NCBI GenBank assembly: GCA_009869945.1
Contig: WIXG01000157.1
Location: 1 to 64,000, forward strand
DNA length: 64,000 bases
DNA from: Mesaphorura yosii
Taxonomy: Eukaryota > Arthropoda > Collembola > Poduromorpha > Tullbergiidae
Direction: 5' to 3'
Shown: piece by piece, positions 47,852 through 63,033 of the stretch
Numbering within the stretch: position 1 is the stretch's first letter
Layout of the letters: every line of letters starts with the position of its first letter
The notes under the pieces: model-generated
What the model was told of the DNA's origin: nothing
What the model saw: only the letters and a program-made list of their open reading frames with translations
The model's database searches: none
Translations under genes and position numbers: made by a program

Positions 47852-50800
47852 CAGTAGAGGTCATACGCAATGAACCGAAGTGCACTGCACATCTGTGTAC
47901 GTGCCGCGTGCGTGGGTGGAATGTGCCGTATGAAATTATTTGTCTAAAATGCCTCGCTTAAACATAATTATAATCCAGTTTTCTTTTTGACCATATGCAT
48001 TCTTGTTTCGTTCTGCATTTGGAGGGCATTGTTTCAGGAAGGTGGAGGCAAATATATAGACAAATACAATGCCATTTTGCCAGTTTAATGTGCAATTTCT
48101 ACCGCGGCACGTGATAATATTCTGCCCACAGTCTTTCGCTTTGGATACCCTCGTTGAGTAGATTGAGTTGAGTTTCGAATTACTGACATTACTGACGTAT
48201 TTGCAGTTAACTTGTGGTTAACTCCGTCACATTAGCAAAGAATTCGTACAATTTGCATTTAACAGCATTTACAAGAATGAATACTGCAAAAACGATGGCC
48301 ATTGATCATGCGCGACTCCTCCGACTGCCCAATGAAAAGTGGCAACGGCACAGTGAAAATTATGCACAAGAATTCAATATTCACTTGCAAATAGCACGGC
48401 ATCAGCATGGCTTGCATGGCTGAATTTGCATTTCATAATTACAAATGCCAAGCTGACCAAGGCATCCCATAAACAATTCTTTGAAAGTGTGCTCATGTTA
48501 ATCGATGAACTTTGGGCTTAAGCACGAGTTATTGATTTGTCATCCTGCCAAAATTAGAAATAGGATTTCTTGCTTTCGTGTCTCATTAAACATAAATGTG
48601 AAAATGAACTTGACACCGACGCATGCAAAAGGCGAAAGGTTCGAATGCGGCTTCACTATGGGGCGATCGAGTTCCTTGTCTTTCTAGTCTACTTTTCTAA
48701 GTTACAGTTCTTCCTTATGGGTCATAAATTATATAAGTTAATCTGATGACCCTTCGTATCGCCTCGCAGACACACTTGCCAAATTTCTGTTTTAATTTAG
48801 TGTGATTGCAGCGAGGCGACCTGACCCAAACTACGAACGGAGTCGTAAATCGTAATTTTGACCAAGACTCGAATCATTAAACAAAAGTAGCTCGGCACAA
48901 AATGCAAATGCATTTGCTTTTGCCTATGTTTAAGGCGGTGCTCATACGGGTGAGACTCTCAGAAAGCCGACGACGAAAATGTGAGCCATTTAAGCCGTGA
49001 AGTCTCCCACGACGTCATTTCTAATTGCATAAAACAAAAACCCTTCATGATATAATTCCAAGCATTTCACGTGAGAATTTTCTATTTGTTTTGCACTGCT
49101 GCGGACTGCTACTTGCTCAATTGGCAATCACCTATTGCCATTGCCCAGATCTGAGGAATGCGGTTTCTCTGTCAAAAAGATTTCGAAATCTTTCCTGCCA
49201 CGACCACGACCGAGGCGGTGTTGACGGCGTGGCGGAACCACATGCACATACGTCAACGTCGAATTCCTTCGTCGAGTCGAGTTTTGATCACAATAATTAT
49301 CGCATGGTTGCAATTTATTGCACAGTACGTGAGTACTGCACAAAATTGTTGTGAAACAGAAAAGCTGCGGCGGCATTGTGCATTTTGCACTAAAAGTTCT
49401 CACTTTAGTAAAAGACGGATCCCAACTTCACAAATTGAGAATGCAAAGTGGCCAATGATTTCCTTTTTATTGATGCTCATTACTCTTCTCTTCGGCTCGC
49501 AGTCTCCCTCAGCTCTCATCATTACGAAAGGACATAAAAGTTAATAATACCAATAGAATCTCATCTTGTAAATTCAGCCTATCTGCATACGCTTGAATGA
49601 TACAAGATACGAGATCCTTGCTAAAGCCGTAACGAGAAGCTACGGACGCGATGTTGTCCGAAATCGTGTATCAAATGAAAGTAAATTGATAGTATTAAAA
49701 TTAAATAATGAGCACGTTGGTTGGACAAAAAGTGTGTTATTAATCTTGTTCCTGCTGCTGCTTCTGGCTCTCATTTTCTCACCCAGGCGGTTGAATAACA
49801 CGAAACAACGTGGTTGTGCATTGCGCTGCCTTTGTTCTGTTTCGCATCCGAGTATTTCGCCCTGTCATTATTGTCAGTGCGAGTTGCTTTATGACACTTT
49901 AAACTACAGGCTTAGTGCGAGCAGAGCATGCGATTTGGAAAGTCTTTCGTCTCACTCTGATTGTTGGCGTAATCAATTTTTTTGAAATAATAAGTCACAA
50001 CAATCGCGTACAGCAAAACGCAGCGCCCAAGTTCCGAGGTAGTGCGAAAAGTGCGATACGAGCCGAGTGCGTTCGTTGCACAGTTGGACACAATTTCTGC
50101 GCATGTTATTGCACCCTGTTATTCGTGTTTTGATTCAAATAAATGATAATTAGAACAATGGAAAGAAAAACCATATTTATAACATGTCAACACGTCACAT
50201 TATCACACGCGCGTGCGTATCAAGATGTAAATTCCCTTCTTACTGCGACCGAGCACGCCACGAAACCGAGTTAACTCACGAGCAAAGGCTTAAAGGCGAG
50301 GATAATCCACGCACTCAAAGTTCGCACTCGACTTGGTCGCGTCTAATCGGCTGCTGAACAACTTTCCATTTTCGGGACTCTACTCGCGAATGCTCGCCAA
50401 GCATCCAAAGCCAAAGCCGAATTTAAGACGCTTGGCAGGGTTCTTTTAAATGCTGGTCATGTCGCAGCAGCAGCTGTGTCTGTGAGAATTGGTGTCTAGT
50501 TAACAACCGATGTTAACAGAAAGATGAATCTGTGCGCCCTACTGCGTTCTATAATGTACAAATAATGACAACAATTGAATCTCAAATTACACGACACGAA
50601 TTTCCACCTCCGTACTCCATTGAATTCGACAAAGTACACTGAATGGACCAAATCCTGATCAGACCGCGATTTGAAGACATACTGCAAGGGTGAATGAGAA
50701 TAGAAACCACGGAAAATGATCGCCTGAATCTGGACGGACGAAGTTTTCTACAACAATAATTCGGGCCACTGCTGAAATCTCAAATTTCAAAGTCGAAACT

Positions 50801-50997
50801 CGTGCTTCACAACTCATAAAAGCGAAATCTCATTTCAGCACGAGTGCGAATGAGTGAAAATGCGCGTAAACGATTTCGTTTTGTTTAGTAATGTTGACAG
50901 TTTGATTGATCTATTCCAATCGCGCTATACTAAACGACTAAACACTTTTTTGTACCAGAGTTAATTCAATCATTTTCATTACACGCATACCACAAAG

Positions 50998-51016
50998 CAG
51001 CAGCAGGCAGCAGCAG
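50998..51016 (+). repeat. Short interrupted (CAG)n run
   Basis: Three CAG units, one G, then three CAG units. It is not in a supported reading frame. Confidence 0.7.
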
Positions 51017-52385
51017 AAATCTGTGCGTCGACCGTCGCCTGCGTGTACGAGTTACAGATTTGCAAAAACGAGTCTACCACAAAAATGAGAGAAAACGTGA
51101 GAAAGTGCGTCTCCTGTAAAAAGCGCACGACGCATTCTTCTACTTTATTGCTGCTCTGTGAATTCTCAACCGCGCCACGACAATTCATGACTTGGTTGTG
51201 CCTGTGCCTTTGCCATTGCATTGATTAGGTGCAGAACGAGATGAATGACAAAGAATGTCATTTTAAATTGATCGCATTATCATAATGGTTACATGGGTCA
51301 TTTTTATTAAAATCCTGTGTTATATGTGACACTACTGAAAACTTGTTTCTTGTCACTCATCAGCAGCGGAGTCGCAAAGGTCTTTTGCTTAGTATAATTC
51401 TTATCAGAATATTTCGAACACGGGCAGAGAGCAATAAGCAATTGAAAATGAAAAGACGCGGACAGATTATTCATGTCTCAGCTCAGCTTCTTGGTTTATA
51501 ATGACTGCAGCAACTATGACTGCGGCTATGGCTTCGCTTTTCATTTACGTACAAATTTGAGTTTAACCTATTTTTCCCGTCTCTGCTTCGTCTTGCTATG
51601 TCATCGTCCTGATACTCGACTAATTTTCTCCTTTCATAAGAATAATTATCATCTTGGAGCTAACAGGCACAGAAGACTACCGTTTCTTTTGGAAATTCGA
51701 GTGTATGTAAACATTCGAGAGCGGAGTTGAGTTAATCACTTTTAGCAAGTCACACCTGCTCAGCAGCATCACACGTTGTCTGGCATTGCAATTGCAAATA
51801 TGTAACAGAGCAGATGACATTTATTTTCTTAACCGTTTCTAAATGGTGTGAGGTTGGCACGCAGCAGCAGTAAAAAGCGGTTTCTCGTTTTTCCACCAAA
51901 TCTCGAATTACCGGCGATATACGACCAGCAGCATTATAAACCATGATTATCAAGTCTCGAGTTTTTATACCCGCACGTCTCAGCACCTTTTTTCAGCACG
52001 GCGCAGGATACTGCAAAGAAACTTGATCTCTTAGCAGCGGATTTGGTTTTGGTTACAATAACGAGAAATGGATGACTTGTACTTTGCATCAAACTTCATT
52101 TATCATCGTCTGTGATACGCAGGCGCAGAACTTAAATAGAAACTTGTTATGGAACGTTAACGATGCCGTTTGTGTGACAAGTAAGTTTAATGAGTAAATG
52201 GGTCAGTGTAATTTCACGACGCGGAGACGGATCGCTGGGACGGGACACGACAAGACATCGACGACTGCGAGATGCAGTGGTTGACAAAAAGTGACGGAAC
52301 AGAGACGAGAAGAGAACAATGACAGCGGAGCGTAATTGAGCATGTGAAGTCATGACGTTCGAGATTGAGGTTCGGATTTGTATGC

Positions 52386-52403
52386 CGAGTCTCGAGAGAC
52401 TCG
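52386..52403. repeat. Inverted repeat CGAGTCTC / GAGACTCG
   Basis: Eight-bp perfect arms flank a 2-nt centre (GA). It lies in the exon-free domain; a dimeric protein site or chance are both possible. Confidence 0.6.
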
Positions 52404-55400
52404 TTCAGGAATTTCAAAATATTGTGAGCGAGACCTGTCAATTGTTCTTCACGCATGTCTCGTGTACAGTTTTACAAAATATCGCATCCTACGAATAAGG
52501 TCAACCCACATCAAAATAACGGCCACCACACCACAATAATAATTCATCAGCTTGTTCTTCTACAAGTTTAGTACCAGCTACAGTTTAACTGGAAGCAATT
52601 TTGGCACGGCATGGCATCAGGCAGAGTCTGCGAGTATGCCTTCAGGAAAAGTGTCAATCAAATAACATCTGCAAAATAATAATGAGCAAAATGTCACAAG
52701 TACATGTAATTTATGTGAGATGGGCCATTTTTATGGTTTCGTGCACGCATGTCTCGTAGATACAACATTCACCACGCATTCTCACAATAAAACATGTGCG
52801 TGCAGCCAAATCAAGCATAATGATGAAATTCCAATAATTTAACTTCCTCCCATAAAACGAAGGCATAAATTTACCAATTTTGACTTTCCTTAAAAGCGTA
52901 TCATTGAATTATCGAATACAGTTAGGAAATTAGGCACACTTTATGGGATGTCATAAAAGTTTAATGCGTTTATCACCAAAACCAGGGAAAATTATAATTC
53001 ACCAGAAAATCGTTCGAGTAATAGCCTGCGGGTGATTATTTCTATGCTCATGTGGCCGTGGTCCGGACTCGAATTTGTTCCTGACTTCTATCAGGATCTC
53101 GACGAGAAATCGACAATGAAACAAGAACAGCAATAATTATTCGCTTTACATTTAGTGCACAATCAAAGATGCAAAAATGATATCGCGTTCGGCGTTCGCA
53201 ATTCGCATGCCATGCCTGTCTATATATATTTTCAGGTACACCAATCTCGATTTTGCCGGTACAATTGGGATAAGAAAAGATAATGAGGCATCTGAAGGAG
53301 CATAATTAGAAAATTACGTACTACTCTACTTTGATTGGAGTGACGAGGTTTGATATCAGTTTAAGCGCTCTGCTCGTTGTAAAAGAGGTCTTCTTTTCAT
53401 CTCTGCTGCAACGTCGCTAATCATTTTTGCAAATAATGACTACAATCAGAAGTACGTGCATCGTACTCCTGCTGGTTTGCTATTGCCTTGATATTGTACT
53501 TGATCATTTCACTAACGCCACTTGTATTTCACGAACAGGGCAGAAAAAGGCGCATGATTCCATTTGAAATCAAGTTGGAACTTTATTCATATAAATTTCA
53601 ACTTTTACGACAATGTACACTTCCTTAAAAGCACAAAAACTGCTGTTGCTGCACTTCGTCATTCATTTTACTTACTTGGACAAAATTTTTGTGCACAACA
53701 CGTGTAATTTGCTCAATGTTAAACCCAAACCAAGCTTCAAACCTATAATTCCATCCCATTCCAAATAGGAAATGCGCAGAAACAGAAACATGAAGCATGA
53801 AATGAACACGCCACAAAAAACCGAGGTTTGAATTCTGCATTGCATTGTTCCTTGCTTGGAGAAAAAATTGGTTCTTTGAGCTAATCTAAACATGTGCGAT
53901 GTTCATTTTCCTAATTACATTATTGTCTACAATTTGGTTCGCTTACTTGCATGTTTGAAGGTTGCCTGACTTCACAATGCGTATGACGTTCGACGTCGAT
54001 AACGTACGTCTGCACGTACCCAATTTTTGATGACTCTATAGCGGCACGAAATGAATAATGTACTATTAATTAGTAATTGCGCCGAGGTAGATAATGGTAA
54101 TGGCAATAATGATGATGGTTGGGATCCATTCCGTACAGCAAAACGACGCATCAGGCTTCGATACGCCGGAAAATATTTTTAATTAGCAAAAGTAGGTTTA
54201 AAAGTCGCCGCGGACATTTGCACGTGTATAAACAATTCTTAATTAAAACCCTGCAGAAACTTGATTATGTGGGGCATATTTGCATAATGTTGATACCCCC
54301 ATTCGATTCACCTACCTTCGAATAACAAATAACAATACGTCAAAGTGAGAATGAATGTTTATATCAGTAGTCTCTGGCCTATGAGTAATGGAGCTTTAAT
54401 TACTAGGCTAACATTTGCTCGTGCCAAATAGAAAACGAAAACCGTAGGAACGACGACAGCGAGAGTTGAGGGTCGTATCAAGATTATTTGAAGACCGTGC
54501 ATAATGTAGGATAGTGTAAACAGTAAAAGAGTTAAAGAGCTCTTCGGATATCTAAATCACAGCCGGTGAGATGTTTCTTATTCTTCAAGGCTTGCACAAG
54601 TTCGAAATTACCATTGTCCGTGAGTGGTACAATTAAATGCGTACTTTAATTACTGATTGTGAACTCAAAACAGCACAACACAGGCCAGTGCACTCCTCAC
54701 TTAAGTCGCGCCAGGAATTATTCCTGCTGCTCTACTCCTGAGGCATTGTTCTTGGCCAACAAAAGCCTTTGAGCTCTATCCTTCAAACATAATTTCATTT
54801 CCACACTTAAAATCAATTTTGAAATTAAATTGCACGCCTGCAAAGCTTAAGCACTTGATCCCAAGGTTCAAATATACAGAGAAATCGAGTCTGACATAAA
54901 ATGGTACGACGCGCGTTCACGAAATTTCCAATTCGCACCAAATTGACTAAAATTAGCAGCTTTAGGTTAGAAATGCTTCCTGCAATGCTGTGCTAACTCT
55001 TTGCACAATCAACAATGACGGTTTTACTCCCACCCACAGCAATCACCATTTCTGATCAGCGCACACCGATTTAATCTTATTCACTCCGCTCTCTGCAATG
55101 CAGAAGCAACAACAGCAGCAGCCGCTTTGCAGATGGAAGATGAGATGAAACATCACCTAATTATTATAATTATGATGTGCGTTGCATTACAAATCTCAGT
55201 TTCCTCTCGAAGTTTCACTTTGACAAAAATTGTGCGTTTTAGCGTGTAACTCAAAACTGCGTGCTCAAAACCGCAGCGGAAGAGCGCAGATTTTGATTGA
55301 CATTAAAATCAACGCATAAGTATTCACCGTTAAAAATTATTAGGCAATAACTTTTGATAATGGCGAGTTGCTTGTTTTTATACCCAACATTTTATGACAG

Positions 55401-58400
55401 TTGAGGCCTGGCTTAAAACTTTCTCCAAATGTTCGTCCTCCTCCTTTCCATTGATTTACATTTTAGGCAAGCATTGAGTTGCGAGTTGACGCTGTTCTGC
55501 ACTGCAGTGATGTGGTAATTAAATTCTTGTCGTAATTATACTCATTGTTCGTTTCTGAATCCATGAATGAAGATTAAGCAGTAAGTGGCAAATACGCTTT
55601 GCTTGAATAGTGTTTACTCTGTTAAGAGTGGTTAAACACTTTCTCAACATCAATTATACACCGTTTTACGTAGTTTAACGTTCTTCCTCCACTCGGGAGT
55701 CAATACAGTTCAAGCAATTGTTGTAAAGAGTTACAAAATTTCTTTGAGACGATGCGACATTCATTTGAACTGAACTCTCAGCGCAACGCGCGGTAATTTT
55801 ATGACAATTTCCAGCGTTGCTTGGTGCTCACAGGCACCTGCCGTAGCATATTTGCTAGCGTAACAATAATAATTACCCGGATGGACACCACCACCACACC
55901 CTTCGCACAAAGCCAGTAGCGTCGGCTCACATTTCCATTTCCCCAGTTTAATTGTCTCTTCTTGCCCATTTGCCCATGGTTTTGCTATTATATAAGCCAT
56001 GCTGCTACGATTTACGAATTTACGACGACGAAGTGCAACCTTCCCTCGCAGCATTTGCGTAACACTCGAGTGCGAATGCTGTGAGCTGTGATTAAAAGAG
56101 ACAGGATGCTTGAAGGTAATGACAGGCAAAGGCCTAAGGTGAATCTCAACCGAAGCAAATAGCAATCTAACTAAACTTTGTTTGTTGGGTCATACTCGAG
56201 TGTCGTGGCGTGTCGTGCACTTGCAAGCAAGCAAACAACAATGACAATAATCCTACACTCCGCATTCTACAATTCGCAACCTCTCCACGAACCACGGCAT
56301 ATACTTGAATTTTGTCTATTGAGAGTCATTCGTGTGGAAATATTATTATTGTTCTCCATTGTTGCTGTTAGCAGGCTAGAGATTAAGGCTAAATTAGGTT
56401 ACGTATTATCATGCACATTAACTACGAGCTCAAGCCCACTCGCACCGCAATCGCACAGCGTCGGCTCGAGCAATGGCAATAGCAATATTTGGACATAAAA
56501 TAGATTTGTAGATCTCGCCGTTTTTTGCTGCTAACCTGTCACGGTGCATGCGTGGTTGGTTTAAACTTTGTTGCTGTGCTTTGCTGTCTGTGTGCCGGTG
56601 TCGAATATGTTATGTTATGATGCAATTTCGTTCGAGCAATTAGTTTTATTACACAAAGAGCTCGTACTCGATGATGATGATGAAAATTAGTACGAGAAGG
56701 TGTGAACGATAAGAATTGTATTTGTATTTGTATTGTTGCAATTTGTTATTCGTGTCGCTCGCTATGCTTTGCTTTGTGCACGAGCCCGGCCATTTACCAT
56801 TTCAATACATTTTGTTTCGCTTTTCGCGTTCAAGTACAAAGTTACATGAGACTTGACACATCGCAGGCAAACGCAGAGTGCAGGTGTTGCGTTGCGATAG
56901 TCTCAGAAATGAAAAATGGCGAGAACAATGCAATGCTACGAAACAGATAATAACATAGCACGGAGCATCGCATCGACGTCAATATATCATCCTTTTCATT
57001 ACTGCTCTTTAACTCTGCAAATACAAACGAATTTATTTAATGGTTTATTGCAATTGCAATTGGAGTCGTAAAGTAAAACGAATATGATTGCAGCTTACGT
57101 TAATGCTGCGGTTCTCCCTCGAATACTAAGCAGGCGCGAGTCGGAGTCGCGGCCCTGTGTCTGTGCGTGTACTCGCCGTGCTAATATTTCTCGTTATTAT
57201 TGTAATTACAGAGCCGCCACCACACCGCCACCATTCGTCATCGCAATTACAATTACCATAATCATAATCAAATTTTGAATTAGGTTGCCGTTCACGTTGG
57301 GTTGCCGCACTGCAGTCGCAGCTGCATACGAAACAAGACAAGACGTGGCAAGGTGGACCAGCCACAAGGGCCTTGTCGTCAAGATCATTTGCAATTCACG
57401 CTGTAAGGCGCATTGCATCATGCCTGCCTGCCTGTCGCACGTCGCACGCTCGTCTAAGAGCTCTAAGGCTTGGCTTGGCTAATCTTAAAGGCCACGTCTT
57501 GGGTTTCCATTAGTGTCTGTCCGCATGTCGCAGGCTTATCAACCTCGATTATCTTTCAACCTGTTAACCAAATATTAAACCGTGCTTGTTTGATCGTTTG
57601 GTAAAACGACAAGAACACGAAGCACGATGCTTTGTGCAGACGCGACAGAATGTTCACTTGTACCGCATTGCAATTCGAAGGCGCCTTGCCACATGCAACA
57701 TTCAGCAGCATTAAGGCCATGTGCCGCGTTTTGTTTAGCAATTGTTTGTATTCAGAGCAAGTTTTCAATTATGACAATGAAACGAAAAATGAATGACCGA
57801 TTTCGAATACACAAATCTTCCTTTCACATTGCGATTCCGAGCTTTAATCTTCGCCGATGAATCCGAGGCATTGTTTATATACTCAAAAGAGAAAAGACTG
57901 TAAGCTTAAGTTTTTGAAGATGAAATCAGCATCAGGCACGGGAATTCTCAATACACAAACACTGCACACGCTAATAACACATTAGGCTAAGTAATGATGA
58001 GTGAAGCTGTGTTATTATTTATTTAGCTCACTTTTTCGCCATTGAAGAGATGCATAAATCATTTTGGATAACACACTTAATGAAATGATAGTTGCAAAAG
58101 TGAGAAATGTTTGCGCACGCACGAAGCGCGAGTGGTCTGAGAACGAAGCCACCGAAATGCAGTGATCCGAAACAGACTTTCAAGAGCAGGCAGAGTCAAA
58201 GCCAGTTGAGTGTCTGAGCTGCTCTTCTATTAATTTACTCTTGATTGTTCTTTCGCCTGAGCTCTTCATTGTCTTTCATAAATTCGCATAACAATCGCAA
58301 TTCGCAAATCCCAAAATCCAAACTAAGGCAGGAGGAAGATTAACTCGTAGTTCATTTTTTGGTCTTCTGACATCAATTCAATTCTTTGCAATTTCTTTTC

Positions 58401-61400
58401 TCTGTAGACAATAGAAGTAAGAAGGATGACGACGTAGTGAGCGAAAGCAAACCGACACAAGACACAACTTTGGTAAACAGTCTAACAATGTACTTAAACC
58501 AAGTAAATGCTGCACAGTGCGCTTTGCTCTTCAATTTCCCAACAATACGAGCCCATTGGCAACATGAGTCTATTCAAGCATTGGCATTCATGAATGAAAA
58601 GTCATCAGCAGCGCAAACACAACACGCGACTTGGCCTGCAACGCAAGTGGAGTACAACAATGCGTCGAACGTCTGCTCATAGTTTGCAAAGAAGACGACG
58701 CCAGCGACAGCGACGCCCCGGTTCTAGATGAGACGCTAAGACTCAGATCACGTTGACTTCGATTTTCAGACGCAGACGACTTGTGAAACGATGCGACGTG
58801 CTGACAAATTCTTATGAAATGCCTTGCCAATCATTTTACGAAACAAATACGTTTGAAGCGCCGCATACTTCACGTCGCATCAGCAAATGTGACTCACTCG
58901 CCTTTTTCGTTAATGGAAGAATGCAATAAATAATTACAACAGGTTTACGCACCCAAGCTGACGCTTGGACATGTAACATTGTTGCGCTTTGCAAAGCTAA
59001 TGCAAAGAATCGTCCACAAAGCACGACCAATGTCGCAAAATGTAACATGGTGACTAGCGATAGCGATTGCATTACTTTGTAAATCCGCTTTAATGATAAG
59101 GAACGCGCACGCGTGGAAGAAAAAATTTAATTTATCTCATTATTGTTGCACCACCACATTAAGTAAATTAATACAATGCCTGCCGCAGTCCCTGTCGCTG
59201 CACTCAGAATTACGCACGCGTATACAAGGAATGGGACGGATAATTGCAGAACGAGAACACTTTTTGTATGCATTATTGTCCTGAAGTTTTGATGGAATAA
59301 CAAAAAGGATTCCTCCTGCTTCTGTTTTTGTCATACTTCGACTGACAAAGTACGTAAGTTGGGCAATTGCAATAAAAAAAGGCAATAAATACAAATTCAA
59401 AACTCAAGCAGGTAGCACGCACGTACCGTCAGCTTCGAATGGCTCTTAACGAACGCACCCAAAATCTACCGCACGAGGCTGGGCTCATGGATGGTCGCTA
59501 GCTTTCTAATCTAGTTCTTGCATTGCGTTTTCCACCAAAACTAAAAATGACTCTCTCCGTTTACTTCTGACATAATTATGATTATGAGTATGGTCGTGTA
59601 GCTGCTGCGACAGGCAAAAAATCAAAACCAAAACTCTAAAAAGTAATTAGAAATAGGAAAAATTCGCCTTTGTTTCTTGTCTGAATGGAACACGTGTTCT
59701 TTAATTGTTATTATGATTTAAAATATACCTCGTGCAGATAAATCACTCAACTCGGTTCGTAGATCGTATTTGGTCATGGAAATCACTCTAATGCTAATTC
59801 AACCAAATATTGCGCCTGTTTTGAGCACTTTATGACCCAAGATTATCGTTGCTTTATGATTTGCACTGCCATTTTGCGATTTCAGGTTAGTTCAAGGCTA
59901 AGCATAGACAGGCGGGCCCATTTTCAATTTTTTGCTCGAGCGGGTCTGCGTCTGGTTTAGATCTTGTCATACCTTTAATCATGCGCGTCGTTTCCCATAC
60001 AAATTTTGTACACGCAATAATTCATCAGTTTCGTTCCCAGCCAGCCCACAATTTTCTTTTTGTTTCTGTGATTACTCAAGAATGAGAATAGAAAACAAGA
60101 CGCAGACGTAACGACGCGGTTCTTCTGTTCTGATTTCACATGCAGAGCTCAGATGCAGATGGCTAATTGCTCGTACAAAAAGATTGCAAACTGACGTCAC
60201 TCGCAAAAACGCTCAGATAATTGCCCCAAACTCTTTATACTAGGAACAAAAGGCTTGGGACTAGTTCAAGTGTGCCTAATTAAATCAGATTTCCATTCAC
60301 TACTGCTGTGCGTTCTGAGATTTTCATTGTTGCACTGCACTGCATTAAAATAGAAGTGTCACTTTGGGGCAGAAGTGTGTTAATGACCAGCGTGCAGCTG
60401 TAACCAGCACAGAATTATAGAACATTTGACGCTGACTCAAAATGTGTGGAGCAGAGAGAAATTGAACTGCACTCGAATACTTTTCAGGTACTAAATAAAG
60501 GCCAGCCAGCCGTGCCAGCTCCAGTCAGCTCATCAGTGCTGGCACAAAACAACGGCAATCCAACGCCATGATATGACAAATGCTCATAGGAATTCAATCT
60601 AATTTAGTAGAAAGGAAGCGCCACGTTTCCCGTTCGTGTGCATTCCTTCGATTCCCGACACTACTTTTGCAATTTTGCTAACCTCGCGCATTATTCGCAC
60701 GAAAGCGAAGTTTAGTCAATAATTTTAATAATACGAGCAGCAAGCCAATCATGCATGCGACGTTAGCATTGCAGTTCCGTGTGCTGCTCAGCAATAACAT
60801 TGATGTGCATGCATGCTGAGTCCAGGCGCACATCGGCGTTCGTACTGGACAGCACGAAAGCGACATACCTTGGAGTGGAAAATCAATGACTAGGTGGAAT
60901 GTACTGGAACTAGAACAGCAGGAAGGTACCTTCCACATTTCGCAGGTATCTTTATTTAATGATGTTGGTGAATTTAGCTTTGCTTCAGCTAATCCAAACG
61001 ATACCATCTATCCAAACAGAAACTTCGGTAATCGGTAGTGAGCGCTGACTATCGGGAGTGCGCCTCGAAGCAATTTTCACAGGCCAGAAAAGTTACTATA
61101 GTTCATCAAAAGGAACCGACATTACGGGAAAAATTCTATGCTTAAATTCTCTTGCGTGCTGGCCAGTACCAAGTTTCACATCAGAACTATCGCAGTACGT
61201 CAATCATGATCCTAGGTCGAATCAGATTCGCAGATTTGAGTGTTACACAATCTGACATCTCGCACAAAGAAGGAAAGGTCATTCGAAGGTTACTTCAAAA
61301 TATGTGTTTGCTTTCCTGCTTTGAGTTTTGCAACTGCATTTTTTATTCCACCCACTTTTGAGTGCAATTTTTATGCAACTCACAGTTCACTTGTGCGTGT

Positions 61401-63004
61401 GATACTTTAATTGCTGTAATTTCAAGTTTTCTGGCCACTGTTTACTTAAGACTTGCTGATTTGATCGTGTCTCGCTCAAATGAGTTTGTCGGTATGCGTG
61501 CTTGCAGTGGCACTGACAAGTCGCAAAATTAAGCTCACAAAGAGCAAATGCAGGTCCGTCCGTAAATGATTTAATCAACTCCACTTCTAATTCTCGAATT
61601 ATTGCACAATGCAATCTACAATTCTGCATTCACTGCATTGCACTACAGAGAAATATGAATGGACCACAATAAAAGCCGAGCCCAGTGCAGTGCAGCAGCA
61701 CAGAAGAGCGAATTCAATTTATATTATCGTGATTTCTTGCTTTGTTGGTCAGTCAACAACGTCCTGTCCAACTTATTACTGAATAAAAGAATTAAGAATG
61801 GCAATAAAATGATGGACTTGGGGAGCATAAAGAAAATCTTTTCACAACTTCTACGCTAACAATGAGAAATGGGAATTCAATCTGCGGCTCGGTCCTGTAC
61901 GGCATAGCACAGCCAACCTGTTACTGTTGGCGTGTTTCGTGAAAGAAGATCACCTATTCAACTTTGGATTCAAATTAAATGCAGCCTCTTTTTCCGAGAA
62001 AAATAAATGAAGACCTTTTGTTGCATTAATTGAACCATATTCTGCGGGCTGTGGCACCACGCTTAACGACTCGACTGCACTGCACGTCTGGGCTCATTGA
62101 TAGACGGTGCGTGTTTTCTGTTTCTTCCAAATTACGTCTTTATAGCTTCGATCAGTCTTGCAAAAGTCACGATGTGTACGACTAATTAAGAAATTAAGAA
62201 ACATTGTACACGTTTTACTGCTGCACGAGAGTGAAGACGAAATCCTGACGCAGCTCGGCACGTTTGCCACTGCAAGTGATGATTAATGGAGATCGTGAGT
62301 CTTATTTTAATTCACAAGATGCGTTGCGGTGGGCCAGTGCAATCGCGTGTTTAAAAGTTATTGCTATTGCTAAAAGTAAAATTACATTTTTGCCTGAACG
62401 CCCGCGACGACATGCGTGATTTACTTTCTTTAAGTTTCGTCTCGTGCTTGTTGTGCGTGGACAGGTACTAAAGTCCGAACTTTCCAATGTGAATTTGGAT
62501 GAAGTCGTAAACAAATTGTGTACAATGAGCCACGAGCACGGAATGCATTTGAAATGTTAATAAAGTTTGCAAAAATTTAAGTCGCGACGAGCAGGCCATA
62601 AAACAAACCTGTTCTGTGGTGCTTGCTGAGTAATCAATTCGTTTTAAACAAGTAATTGAAATTGCAACCGTGCGTCGTGCCATGCTGTGTTGTACGAAGA
62701 GGTCGACATGGGTTAATTAGAAATGTGAAGTTCAGGTAGAAATTGAATTCATTAAGATGGCAAATTGGTACCGCACCAGTGCAAAGTCAAAATAATAATT
62801 GCTGATTGGACAAGTGAGAAAACAAAAATTACTCACACAAGCACATCCTTTCATAATTTCTGAGTTGAGCCTGACTCATGCATTCTCCCCTTCTCAGTTG
62901 GTGCACGTTGGCCAATAAAATGAAATGCAAATGCGAGCGAATATTTCTACCCAGAAAGGGCAAAGCTTTAAAACTCACCTCACAAAGTTCCAAGAATTTG
63001 TTTG

Positions 63005-63033
63005 ATATTTGGGAATGCGCGCATCCCAAATAT
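63005..63033. repeat. 29-bp near-perfect palindrome
   Basis: Arms ATATTTGGGA and TCCCAAATAT (10 bp, perfect) enclose A plus TGCGCGCA, itself a palindrome. Apart from one extra A the whole 29 bp is self-complementary. No similar element was noticed elsewhere in the window. Confidence 0.8.

Noticed and set aside
48630-48660. GGTTCGAATGC resembling a tRNA T-loop
   Set aside because: No matching A box, acceptor stem or cloverleaf could be drawn upstream.
49593-49985. 130-codon plus ORF with a Leu-rich stretch in the exon-free domain
   Set aside because: No recognisable motif or splice sites; length compatible with chance.
55761-56165. 134-codon minus ORF
   Set aside because: Composition looks random and no domain was recognised.
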